From: Tetranychus cinnabarinus
Lineage: Eukaryota > Arthropoda > Arachnida > Trombidiformes > Tetranychidae
NCBI GenBank assembly: GCA_022266195.1
Contig: WHVY01000006.1
Location: 4,712,001-4,776,000 of the forward strand
Length of the DNA stretch: 64,000 nucleotides
Direction of reading: 5' to 3'
Shown: positions 33,315 through 46,412 of the stretch, piece after piece
Position numbering within the stretch: position 1 is the first letter of the stretch
Layout: each line of letters begins with the position of its first letter
Made by a program: the position numbers and the translations under genes
The notes under the pieces: generated by a model
The model's database searches: none
Told to the model about the DNA's origin: nothing
What the model saw: only the letters and a program-made list of their open reading frames with translations

Positions 33315-36300
33315 CCAAAACTGTAATAGATACTGATCACGTTGACCATTCTTCCTTGCCTGCTCTTCCAATTTCACCGATCAATCGTAATCATGAAACA
33401 ATTGATGGCCACACCAAGCAAACCGAGCCATTCTGGAAAAGTGATCAGGCAAGTCATCAAACTTGAAATAATCATTTCGTTTTCTTTTCGTTTGTTTGTC
33501 TTTTCCTCTTTTTTTTCGTTCCATGTTTTTGCTCGACTTTACGATTCTTTACAAAACCATGTTGACCATTATTTTTCAGGAAACAAACAGTTTGCTTATT
33601 ACAAAATTAATTTCCTTTTTGCGATTCTTTTCTTTTTTTTGTTCCATGTTCCAAGCTCAATCTGCTCATTAATATTGTCACCATCATGAGATTATCATTT
33701 TACTGCATTTCATTTGAGCGACAACGAAAAGGCTGAAGAAAAAAGAAGAAGAAAAAAAGAAGAAATTAAATGCAAAAATTTATCATCATTAAAACTCGTT
33801 TAATATTAATGAGCTTCTAAATGTCAACCTTTTTTGACTCGACAGTCTTTAATCCTACATCGATATGATACCACTTAACGATCATTAATATCGTCTTTCC
33901 TCTTTGACAGTCGACCATTTTTCTGGTCAAGACTATCTTTTCACTCCCTGCAGAGATTTTGGATAACTTTTCATTCTTTCCTTTTTCGTCTTTTCTTTTC
34001 GTTTCTCTGGTCAAACAGGAATCTGCCAATTTAACTCACTCGAAACAGTTGAGTAACAATAAAGTATTCAACAGCCTTTTGTTTCCAACAATATTTTGTC
34101 TCTTGTCGTTTGCCTTGCTCATCGGAATGTTTATGGTTCTCCGACGTTACAATGTGATATCAAAGTTGCGTTCAAGACGTAAGCTCAGTCCAGATCCGTC
34201 AAAAGGGTCACTGGCCCGTTGTATACAACAATATGTAATTAACCCAAACTATTATTCAAGGTAAATGTCAACATTTCTATTTCATCAAAATCCCGATTCC
34301 ATTACATTCCCATTCAACTCAAAACCAAAAGTCAATCGCAATGATCAAAGTTGATCAACCAACTGAATCAACTTAGAAACGAGAAAATCAAACCTTTAGA
34401 ACTTTCAAAAAATCTTTTTCAACAAAAACTTTCAAAGAACACTTTTTCCCAAAAGTCGAGAAGCTAAAAATTTAGATAAAATTTCAATTTTTTCATATTC
34501 TTTTTTCGAATTCAAAACTTCAAACTGGGAATTGCATAACATTTTCGTTTAAAGTCGATAAGACGATCCAAGATATCAGTTTTTTGAAACTTTTCATTGT
34601 CCTGGCGTTTTGCATTACGAAATTCCCATTTGGAACTTTTCTGAGAGAAAAATGGAAAAAAATTCTTTATAAAACTGTGAAACTGAGAAATAAATTCAGT
34701 GAACAAACTTAATGAACATCTAAACATTTTCATAACTCATTAGCTATTCATAGTTATCTTGTCATACAGCAAAAATAATGATACCAATAAAAATGGTAAA
34801 ACATGGCAAGATTATTTTTCTCCATGAAACTATTCAATGTTGAAGTAGAAAGAAAATAATTTCAATAGTTAAACATTAGTTTTTTGTTTCAACATCAAGC
34901 TTAACACTTTTGGGTAAACAAAGGAAAGGCAATGAAAATGATGAATCCAGGGAAACGAAGCGATTATATTAATAAAATTTGCTATTCAAGTGGCAACGAT
35001 AATATTGAATAATAATGTTGAAATAAAAGGCATAAAATATGGGCAATTGTTTGAGTAGAGTTTTGAAAACAGTAAATGGGTAAAACTAGGCTGGGAGTGA
35101 AAAGAGTAATATTCAATAGAATTGAATGATAAGCATATGAAATTTATTCATTTTCAACAATTTTCTTTATTCTTTTTTTTCAAGGCAACTTTTCGCTCTT
35201 TGACAAAGTTTCAGTTGAAAATGATTTCCATCATGAATTATCATGAGATAAAGTGTATCAAGTTTGATGCTTGTTGTTTTAAAAGTAATCAAAATTTGCT
35301 TTCACTTTCCATTTCAAGATTCTTCAAGATTCAACTTTTCCAGAAAAAAGACTTTTTTTCATTCTAAATTAATAAGCTAAAGTTTCGCTGGAAACATTAG
35401 GAAATTTGATTCGAGAAACTCGAAAATTTTGATTCTAAACGTTGAACAGGATTTATCACGTAATCATGTTTGATGAAACTTTATCCAGGCCAAGTTGAGG
35501 GAAAAGATGAGATTCATTGGCCTTGGATTTTTCAACATGATAAGAGTTCTGATGGAAACAATGAGCAACATTTTAAAGCAAAATGTTAACCAGAAAAGTT
35601 TATTTCTAATGGAATTTGACTTTTTTTCTTTTCTCAATGAAACCAACTTTTTCTCTACTCAAATGTATTCGAGTTTCAATTTTGAATAATAATCTTTTCT
35701 CAATTTTATCGATAATTTTTTTATTCTTATTCTTAAACCCCTTGTTCCTAGTTCCCCTGATGCATCGTTTAGAAAAATTCTTAGAAACATTGAAATTCCA
35801 TCGAATCAAATTCGTTACCTGGAAGAGATTGGTGAAGGCTGTTTTGGTCGTGTTTATAAAGGTAAGATAATCACATCATGTTTGGTTGATCCACCGATGG
35901 GATGAGAAGTTGCAAGTAAAGCAAATAATTTTGCTGGATAATGATACAAGACTATGAGAGTGAAATTATCTGAGCCAAACAAGATCATTTTAATAATATT
36001 AAAAGTAAATAAATTTATTGGAAAATGCAAATTTTGAACAAAATTTCGATAAAAACTCTTAGCTTTTCCTGATAATTGGCTCATGTTTTTGCAGTCTTCT
36101 AGGAATAGGATAAGAATTATTGATGAGACAAGAATGGTATAAAAACTGAAGAATTAGCAGAAAATGCAAATGCAATAAAGAGATCAAAAATATCATGAAT
36201 CGACTCTCACTTTGCAAAGAAAATCGAAACTTCATTTCTCCTCAAAATGTCTCACCAACGATTCTAACAAGGAAAGCCTTCCAACTTATCCGACTAAGAA

Positions 36301-39300
36301 TCAATTTGCATTTGCAATTGACATTGATGCAACTAGCGGAATTAAAAGAACTTTTGTGAACTTAAATTTTCTTCATTTTTATATCTTCTATCTGCAGGTG
36401 AATACCAACCTACCGAAGATCAAGTCATTCAAGTGGCAATAAAAATATTAAAAGAAGGAGTTTCAAATGAACTTCGCAACGATTTTGAAAGGGAGGTTGA
36501 AATATTGTCCAACTTTCGTCATCCCAACATTGTTAAACTAATTGGTGTTACCAATGAAGAGGTTACACCTTCCATGGTATTTGAATACATGGCACTGGGT
36601 GATTTAACTGAAATCCTGCGAAAATGTGATCCCAGAAAATTGAAGCATAAAAATGTCGACTCACCTTGTTCATCGACAACCGGAACAATACTATCAACTA
36701 CAGACGAAAGTGAAATTAAACCTTTATACGAGGTGAGTTTCATTATGAACCATTAAACAGTGTAAACGAAACAAAATGTACAATCGAGATAATCATTAGG
36801 CAATGATGCAAAATATTCATTATTCATTCGGCTAATTGATTGCTTTGAAAAACTCTTCTCTTTCATTGGACACGTTTTCCCTGTTTCACTTTCATGGGAC
36901 AAAATTAATGAGCAACTGAAATAATTGCTGTTTTCATTGAACATGATAGAGAAGTAAAAGTTAAACAAAGTTGAATGACAAATTAAATTTCAAATGACAT
37001 TTAATTTGTCAAAATGTTTACAATATTTTGAATATTAAAAGCAAACCAATTTAGATAATTGAATTAAAGTTAAGTTTTATGGCATGAGTTCGGTTGAAAT
37101 TTCAATTTGATGAAATTCTTACAGAATTAAATTGTCGCAGCATTTTCAATGAAAGTCTCTAATCATCGCACTTATGAAACGTTTTCATTTCAATATCAAA
37201 TGGTCATTTCAGGTGCACCAGATTTGGCTCTTGCTGAGTTTGCGAATAAATTTTTCTTCATTCATCGATTCCTAAAATAATTCAGTTGAAATGGATTGAC
37301 ACATTATTTTCAAAAATTTTTATTCTTCAATCTCTTTTCTGACCAGACTTTTTCATGCAACTTATATAATATCGAGTTGAATAACAGCTTTCAAAGTTTG
37401 ATTATCAGAACAAAATTAATTTTGCATTTTCGGATGGAATGAATTTCCTTGAAAATTAGATTCTTGGAAAATCTTGAAACTAATTTCAACTCTTTTCAAC
37501 TGAACAACGAATTTGGAATCTTACTGATAACTAATGATTTTGAACTGAAATACGAACAAGATAACAAAAAGTAAGCCCATGAATATTGTTCTGTGTATGA
37601 AAAATTCTTTTCAATTGGAACTTAGATTTGAAGAAAAGAAATCTTTTTGAAAGAAATTCGATTCTTTAAGTTGGAATCTTTTGGTTTACTTTTGACAGTT
37701 GAATATTGAAAGGTTAAAGGTTCAATTACGAAGCTTGAAAATTGATTGGATAGACTTGCAGAATAGAAAGTTTGTTACAATAATTACATTTGAAAGTGAA
37801 TCATGATCATGATTGAATTTCATTGAATGTCTTTTTCCAAGAGAAACACAAAATTTCTTTTCTCGATTCATCTTTTTCCAAACTTTAAATCATTGTAATC
37901 ATCTTGGATCATCAAACTTTGTGATTGATTTAACTTTGAAAGTAATTTAAAAGTGATTCATCATGAAATCCAAAACTCAATTTCAGGCTAATTGGATGGT
38001 CATTTAAGCTGATTAAAGAAAAGCAAATGACAAAATTGATTCTTAAAGTGGATTATTTGGCTCAATAAATTGTCTCGTTTCTCGAAAAAAAAACGAACGA
38101 GTGAAATATTCTCAATTGACTGAATTTCGGTGCAAAATTGATGAAACTTGTGAAGACTTAAAAGTAAACAAAAGTTGAAAGAAAAATTCAATTCAGAAAA
38201 AGTTGCTCTGAACAAAATGAGTTTATGAAAGTTGAAGTTGAAAGCAAAAGTGTGCTTTAAGTTTTGCTTTTTCCTCTGTTCTGTTTACTGGAAATTTTCA
38301 TGATTCAATGGCATTTATTGTTGATCATTTAACCTCACTGATGGTTCATGAAACAAATGAAATCCAATGAACATGAACACTTTGACCAGTCAAATGGGAA
38401 TCGATTGTGATCATTACAATCTTGTTTTTCCTTCGTTTCTCTGCTCTTCGCTTTCTCCTTGTAACAGTTTAATCAACAATCCTTTTTATCTTCATCATCT
38501 AAAAGTTTCACCATCCATTTTCACTTAACATGTTTTCATTTTTCATTCTGTCTACTGATCAACATCATGGAGAAAAATTTTCTCTTCCTGGTGTTTCTTT
38601 TCCTCTTTTCCTTGTTAAAGGGTTTCACTCAACACTGGCATGATGTATCACTCGACTTCAGCATTATGATGATGATGGTGAAGAGAAAAGGAACGAAAAA
38701 AAGAACAGAAAAATGATGAAAATGATCTTCGTTGAACCGCATTTTGTAATCATCTTAAGATTTTCTTGTTCGAATTGTGATGATAGAGAATGATGATGAT
38801 CAAGTGACAGCAAAAGGACAAGATGAAAAGGCAAAAGTGTTCGAGTGTGTAAAAAAAGGAAAGAGTTGAACCCGGAAAAAAGAAAAAAGTACTAAAAAGA
38901 AAAGTGCTTTTTTGCCTTTTCTTTTTTTCTCTTCGTTACACGCTAATTGTTGAAATAGTTGCGAAGTTTGATTTAATCTAATAAAGCGTAATTTATTGGA
39001 CAGTTTCATGTTTGACCTGATTAGACTCTTGAGATTTTACTCTGTAAATTGTCGAATCAATTTGTTATTTTTTTCTTCTCTCGTTTCTATTAAAAGGAGA
39101 AATGAGTTTCCATACTTCGTTCATCTGTAACTTGATTATTCAACTTTCGTCTTTACTCATCTCAATCACCATGCTTTCATTGATTACTTTAAATGCCTTC
39201 AAGTAAACTTTATTTGTCCTTGTAACTGTAATTAAAATTGATTGAATCTATTAATTTGACTAATTTTACATTCATTGAGCAACATTGATTTCCATTCTGT

Positions 39301-42300
39301 TTAACCATTGATTTATCGATTCTTCCTTAAACTGATCCATGGAATGATAAAGTTAGTCAAAATATTTTGAGCATTGCATGCATCAATTAAATGCCATAAT
39401 TTTATTAATGAATCAGATCAAATTACTAATGTGAGTTGATGAATTAAAAGCTTGAGACAAAAATTTAAACACAGCCTTCATTATGTCACATAAACTACCC
39501 CTCATAACAGTAAAATTTCATGCAAGACGTAAGACCCTTTCGGTTAAACTTGGATTCACTTAAAGGACTTCGCCCGTTAAGTTTAAAAGCTTAAGTCTAA
39601 CAAAAAATGACAGTCATCTTGCAATGGAATTGAACTCACTTTCAGGGGGAAATTCAGATGCAGGAGATCAGTGTTCATTTCAAGTTCATCTTTACTCTTG
39701 ATCTTTCATTTTAAATGAAAAATTTCAAGTTAGAAAGACTGATAATTGCATCGATAACCTGGGGTTCATTAGCAAAGTCTAATGCGTATCGAGTCGACTC
39801 TTCCCGGTCACATCTTGCAAGTAAACAGTAACTCTCGATCGACTCAGCGACTGAGCTTGACTAGTTTGATGCCATTTGGTGCAACTTCTTGCATCAATTT
39901 TACTGAAAATAATTTCAACTTAACAACTATTAACAAATAGTTCAACTGCCAAAAGATGAAAAGCTGTACAATAAATCACTTAAATGAAATGCCCATGAAA
40001 CAAATGATAAATCATGTTGAGCAACAGAACTAAATGATTTCCAGTGTAACCTTCTTTTTCAACATTTCATTTTCTCATCAGATAATTGTAAGTACATTGT
40101 CGACTTGGAAGAAACTACAAAAGGCTAACATAAAACATTACCTGACAAACCTTACTTTTTGACGAACCAAAGCTATTTCCTTGGAACCACTTGGTTCCTC
40201 ATGACAAAACATAATAATGCTGATACTAATATTAATACTAATAATGAGCAAAAGATGAATGATGTAAGAAGATATGATAAAATTACTTGAACATAATTAT
40301 ATTATGGTGAGATGAACAATATTAAATCACAATCATTCTTTTTTTTCCTCTTTTCACTTTTCCATTTCTCATTCAACCTTTACAAGCACTTATATTAACT
40401 CATTTTCAACCAAACAAGGAAGCAAATGATAAAAGTTCATAGATGAAAGATTCATAAATAACACCAAAAAAGCTGAGAAAAAACGATTATTCAGTAAAAT
40501 CTTTTCAAGAATCATTTCATTGTTGACTGAATCTTTTCAAGACCATTGCTGTTCATTTAGTGCTCATGAAAATGCATTTCAATGTTACAAGTAAATGAAA
40601 AAATCAACAGAAAAAAACAATCGATTAGATGAAGCAAAGAGTTTCATCAATTATGAACATTCAAATGTTCATGTAAAGAAGTGAAACAGATTGAGTAAAG
40701 AAGCATAAAAATGAACAAGTAAAACAACGAATCAAACACTGGTCATTATGGTAATGAACTTTCATCAAACATTCAACCGATTAATAATGAAACAAGGTTG
40801 AACAAATAGCCAAAGGAAGTCTTGTCAACATTATCATAAAGAAAAAAGATAATCAAGTTTGGTGAATAAATTTAGGTGCAACAATTCACATCACCATGTA
40901 TCCAGTTTCAATCAAACCAATTGACTTTATTCTTGTCATTCGTACAATTGTTTCATTTACTGGATAATATTGTTCATCATTTTTACGCAACCTTTATCTT
41001 CTTACAGGGTGATTTGATATGGATTGCCACTCAAATAGCTGCTGGAATGCTTTACCTTTCCTCTCAGCATTTTGTCCATCGAGATTTGGCGACACGAAAC
41101 TGCCTTGTTACCCACAATTTGACGGTCAAAATATCCGACTTTGGCCTCTCTAGAGACATTTACACTTGCGACTATTACAAGGTATTTGACTGAGAAATTA
41201 CTTTCTGATAAAACTTGAAAATTTTTCCTTCCAACGAAAATCGCACTCCCACCTAGAACCAAATTAACCTTATTTTACCAACTCCAATCCAAAAGGAAAT
41301 ATTAACTTTAATACTTTGATAACAATAATATTTTCCTGGGAGTTTAAACTGTTATCTAGTTTACTCGACTAAGGCAGTAAAGTTTGAGTCAAAAAATGAA
41401 AACACTTAAAGTAACCTTGTTAAACCTTTTTTGACTTCAATTTTATCACTTATTTCTGGTGATATTTTGTTGTAAAATGTTTTTCCTCTTCGATCGAGTA
41501 AAGTTTCTTGTTTGAAACTCTTTTCACTCCCAGCTTCACATCCAGAAAATATTAGAAGTTTTCTGGTTTGAAATCACTTTTAATTGGAACTTTTAGCCAA
41601 TTAAGCAAAGTTTTCCTAATGCATAAGATGAACGTTACAAGTTGAATGTTGGTAAATTTTGTCAGGGAGTGAATAGAAACTTGAGAATTATAATTGAATT
41701 CAAGTTGGAATTGAAATTTTTGAGTAAAATTTTTTCTTTTCTGTGCCATTAATTTTGATTCAAATGTGTTAACTTTTTCAACAGGTAAATGGAACGAAAA
41801 TGCTTCCAATTCGTTGGATGTCACCTGAGAGCATAATCTATGGTAAATACACTTTAGAATCTGATGTTTGGTCATTCGGTGTTGTCCTTTGGGAGATTTT
41901 TGCTTTTGGTAAGCAACCTTATTATGGACATTCAAATGACGAGGTAATTAAAAATGTTAACCTAAAAAAACTTTTTTTCCAACTCAACAACTAACCAAAA
42001 CTCGAGAAGTTCAATTCAAAATAACGATAGCAAATGCACCAAGTTTATTGTCACCAAATGAGCAGCTCATTTCACTCCATTCCCAGTCACAAAACTCCCA
42101 ACTGGAAATGGTTAAATAGTCAAATTATCTTTAGTATCACTAATCTACATATTGTTAGCATATAAAGACAATGAACCGAAATTCATCCTGAACTGTGACA
42201 AACTGTTTTCCAACATTAAAGTCATGATAAAAAACAAGAAATTTAGATTCCTGAGAAGTTAAAGGAAACAAAGGCTGAAACAGTTCTTTATCGACTAATC

Positions 42301-44518
42301 ACTGTAACACCGAAATTCCCATTTCTATTCATTGAATCGTGAAAAATGTTTTCGAGTTTAACTCATCGATCAATGATTTTAAATCATCTTACATCAGCTC
42401 ATTCCTCTAATGAGCCTCTAAGCAGCCTTGTTTAATGTAAAAGGAGTTTCCAAATACTGATGATGATGATCATGAAGATAACTTTTCTCTTTTTCCTTTC
42501 ATTAAAGATTCTCATTAATTTTGCAATTGCAGATCATCTGTAGCCTAAAACTCAATATTGACCATTTTTTTCTTCTTTTACCTTGAATTACGTTTCAACT
42601 TGATAAAAGATTTGATCAGTTAGTAAGATGATTCTAATAGTACAACCTCGAGAAATGATGATGATAACGAAGCTGAAGATGAAGCAGAAACGAGAAATGT
42701 TCATCTTAAGTTGAAGTAAATGGTTATTCCATCCTAATTCGTACCCTGACAATAAGCAACATTTTACTTTAATCACTGTTATTACAAGATAAAGGTTGAT
42801 ATTGTGCCAACGGTGTTGGCAAACAAACTGTTTTCATTTGCGAATGAATTTAATGAAAAAAATAAGTAAATGAAATGTTGACTAAGAATCCAGAATCAAA
42901 GTGAAAACTGAAAGAAAATGTTTCAATATTTTTGTCTAAGTTTGCTTTTCTTGTTGATTTTCAGGTTGCATTGAAATTTTTAGTTTAAACATTTTATCAG
43001 TGGAAATTCAATTTTACATGTTTGATAATTGAAATGCAGTAACATGAAAATGTTTGTTTTTACCAAATGAACTTAAGATATTAAATTGAATTTGATTTAA
43101 ATTCAATTTCAGATTATCATTGAAATGCAAGAATAATTTCTCTCTTTTCATTACTTGATTTAAATCAAACTTCACCAAAACAATCGTTGCATACAGTTAA
43201 TCATTTCATGGTGAAATCATTTCTCATCAGCAACTGATATCTAACAGTTGGTTGATAATGCAATTGAAAGAACAAGAATTTACATAATTTGATGAAATCA
43301 CCGCACAATTCACCAATCCAAGGGTCACATTGATTCCACCAATTTCATCATGAACATGTTAAACTGGTTAGTAAGTTGATTAACTCAACCACACGAGTAA
43401 AGGGAATCATCCAATCGATATCAAACGAAATTAAACAAATGATAAAATGACAATTTCCATCAAACTCGACTTATTTTCAGTCAATTTCAATTCTTTTCTT
43501 ATAACCTTTTTCATGCAAATTACACCAACTAATTCGAGTATATTGAATCATGTGAAGAAGAAAACTTTCGATGTAATTATTTGAAACTTGATACACTTTG
43601 ATCTCAAATTCAAGTTTCGCTTCAAGTAATTTAAAGCTCAGAATTTTTGATCAAAGAACTAAGAAATTTGATGAATTTCTCCAAGAACTTTCTTGCAGAT
43701 GAATATTAACTCGAGTAAGAGACCAAATAGTCACTGACTAGCCTAAAACCTTTTGATGCAAAATCGAAGCAAAAGTTCAACTCTTAATAGACTTGTTGAA
43801 CTTTATTAGAAGTAAAAATACATTGGTTTCGAGTTTCGTGTTTTTGTGAAAAAATGTTGTTTTTCGAGTTTCAATCTGTCCAATAAAGTCTAAAATTAGG
43901 CTAAAAAAGTTATTGATTTTTAGTAAAATATTTTAGCTTTTCTTCAAACGAAAAATAAGCAAAAAAAGGCAAAATGTTTAGATTTGAGAATCATATTAGA
44001 ACCAGGGATTGTCTGGAAAAGAGCAGAAAAATCGGGAAAACTTTATATGAATAGTTTTAGGAATTTTCAAGGCTAAGAATTGAATCAATTATCTTTACAT
44101 GATATTGTTTTGTTGGAAATAAAAAGTTGAAGATTTAAGGGAAAAGAAGAAGAGAAAATGTTATTTAATAAAGCGTTTGACTTTTTCCTGCTTTCATTTC
44201 ATTCCTTTACTTTTTGATTCTACTTTTTACTTCCATTAGGTTATCAGGTTGATTCTTCAAGGAATCCTGTTGATTCCACCAGAAGACTGTCCTGAATTTA
44301 TATACAAGTTGATGGCTGGCTGTTGGAAAACTGAGCCAAAAGATCGACTCAATTTTAATACAATTTACAAGGAATTAATTACCAACTGTTCACCTGATAG
44401 ACAGAGGATAATGGATGAGATTGAGAAGCAAGAGTCGGAAGAAGAAAGTGAAACGGCCGATGAAATCGTCAACATCGAGAATTACTTGATGCCTGAAGAT
44501 TTGGTGGAAATCGTGTAA
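33315..44518 (+). CDS. Trk-like receptor tyrosine kinase, 3' part (seven exons)
   Basis: Exons 33315-33448, 34019-34260, 35752-35861, 36398-36732, 41008-41181, 41785-41943 and 44240-44518 join with the frame intact for 476 residues. Exon 1 is a hydrophilic stalk. Exon 2 has one membrane helix, a basic stop-transfer segment and a juxtamembrane NPNYYS (NPxY docking motif). The kinase follows: glycine loop GEGCFG, VAIKIL lysine, HRDLATRN, DFGLS, activation loop RDIYTCDYY, PIRWMSPES and SDVWSFGVVLWEIF. The activation loop, GKQPYYGHSNDEV and NPxY resemble Trk receptors most, with MuSK and ROR next. The tail is short and acidic (ends NYLMPEDLVEIV). It acts at the plasma membrane, phosphorylating itself and adaptors on tyrosine. 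The ectodomain exons lie upstream and are not identified; the first exon begins in phase 1, compatible with the EGF exon at 10308. The first intron uses GC-AG ends. Confidence 0.92.
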
Positions 44519-44831
44519 ACTGATAACTCGTAACTGTCCATTGGGACGAAAAACTGATTCGATATTAACTGATTTTCTCCTCTGAATCTCTTTCCATTTT
44601 TACGATTCATTATTTTCCATTTCTCATTTTCCAAATCAATAGAATTCATTCCATCATTCATTCAAAATGCATGTTCTTCCTTTAAGTTTCAATCGAATCG
44701 ATTAGCATGCAAAAGAAGAAAAGAAATCAATTTAAAATCAATTTAGAATAAACCTAACAAAGTATTCATAAAATGATAAATTGTAACATTTGTTGAAAAG
44801 TCTCTAAGATTCTTCATATACTTGTAACTCA

Positions 44832-44837
44832 AATAAA
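44832..44837 (+). promoter_or_regulatory. Polyadenylation signal of the kinase gene
   Basis: AATAAA lies 314 bases after the stop codon, followed by a T-rich tract. An earlier AATAAA near 44747 is an alternative. Confidence 0.5.
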
Positions 44838-44899
44838 GTTTTTATCTTAACTAAAACGTCCTTTGAAACATTTTATATTCACGGAATCGGCGGGAAATC

Positions 44900-46412
44900 T
44901 CGGCCATAAACTATGAAAATTCTTAGTAATTTATAGTCGATGAACTTGCATGGGTTTTCTTAATTCTTTAGAACTTTTGGTTCCTTTGATTCGCTTTTGA
45001 ACCAATTTGGAGATTTAAGAAGCTTGTGTCAAGCGAAATAGGTCAGAGGCTAAGTGATATCCTTTTGTGAGCCAACGTACATAATATTTGTAATGACTTT
45101 AGTAGAGCTTTACAAATGCTGTTTTATTTAATGAGACTTTTTTCGAGTTTCAGTCAATTTATTCATGGATAAGCTACTAATAGGACCGAGTTAACCAGTG
45201 TGCAGTTTGTTTGGGCTTAATACTCAACATGAAGTCTAAGGAAGCAATTTATTTTTCAAAATGAAATGGATATTCGATGAAATTCAAGAGTTATGAATTT
45301 GTAACTTGATCTTGAAGAAGAATCTAAAAATGGCTCAAATCTTCTGTCGATTGAATTAAATCATCAGAATAATCAGTTGAAGAGTTATTTCTTTGATTTA
45401 ACATTGTAAAGTAAACCAGAAAATGGTTTTTACCAGTAAAATTGAAGTTTTTATTTGCAAATCTGGACGTAATGAGCAAATCTAAAGTTTTAAATCTTTT
45501 CTTCTTTTATTCATAAACATCTTTTTTTGCTATAAGCCATGGTTTTCATGATTCAGGTGCTGGCATCTAGTATTTATGAGAAGTAATTTTGGATCACAGA
45601 ATTTTACAGATTGATTAATAAGCCAGTTCGCAAGGTTTCATCGGTAAATCTGCAAAGCTAATTGCGATAATTGTGCATGAAATTTTGATTACCTTAGAAA
45701 TGTTTAAAATGAAAAGTCCAGAAACATTGAACAATGAAATGAATGCAGTTTAGCATGCACTATTAATAGCATGGTAAGATGAACTTCGTGAAAAGCTTAA
45801 ACATGGCTGCATATTTAATCCCAACAAAGTAACACAATGTTATCATGAAAATATTTTCCTTTCAGTTCAGAATTACTAGTGACATCTAGTCTCATGAATA
45901 TCACATGAAACTTAAACAGAAAAAGTAGGACAATGTGCGACACTCGAAAGCTGAGCATGGCTTTTGACACCAGCAAATGCTCAGTAATGAAAGCAACATT
46001 TTCTTCTTTCAGACACTTTGCAACTTTCGACTGTTTGCAAAGTGTCAAACATTGTTACCGTTAAAAAGCAAGAATCGAAAAGTGCCCAAAGAGAAAAAAC
46101 AAAATCTTTTTCTTTCCTTTTTCAAGTAAAGCTCAACTCGAATCTCGACACAGAAACGCTGAAAAGAGAAGTCGAAAGGAAATAAAGTGCAACAAGTATA
46201 ATGATGTGCAACAAAAAAGTGCAAACAAAGATGAATGAAAAGATTGATTCGACTTTTCAAAGTTACATTTTCTGCGAAATTTGTTTGTTGAACCGAGCAT
46301 CGGAAAACTATTGAAAACCAAGGAGTAAAAGAGTTCTGAAAGTGACCCTCAAAAGTATCGGTTTGTGAGTGGAAAAACTTTTGTGAAAAAACAAAGTGAA
46401 CAATTGAGTGCT
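44900..46412. other. Intergenic region upstream of the GPCR gene
   Basis: No gene is seen. The final 100-300 bases presumably hold the GPCR promoter and leader; I see no clear TATA. Overlapping minus-strand open frames here are low in complexity and antisense to the leader. Confidence 0.45.

Noticed and set aside
41552..41935. 127-codon minus-strand frame over a kinase exon
   Set aside because: It is antisense to the kinase exon 41785-41943 and its intron, with no own signals.
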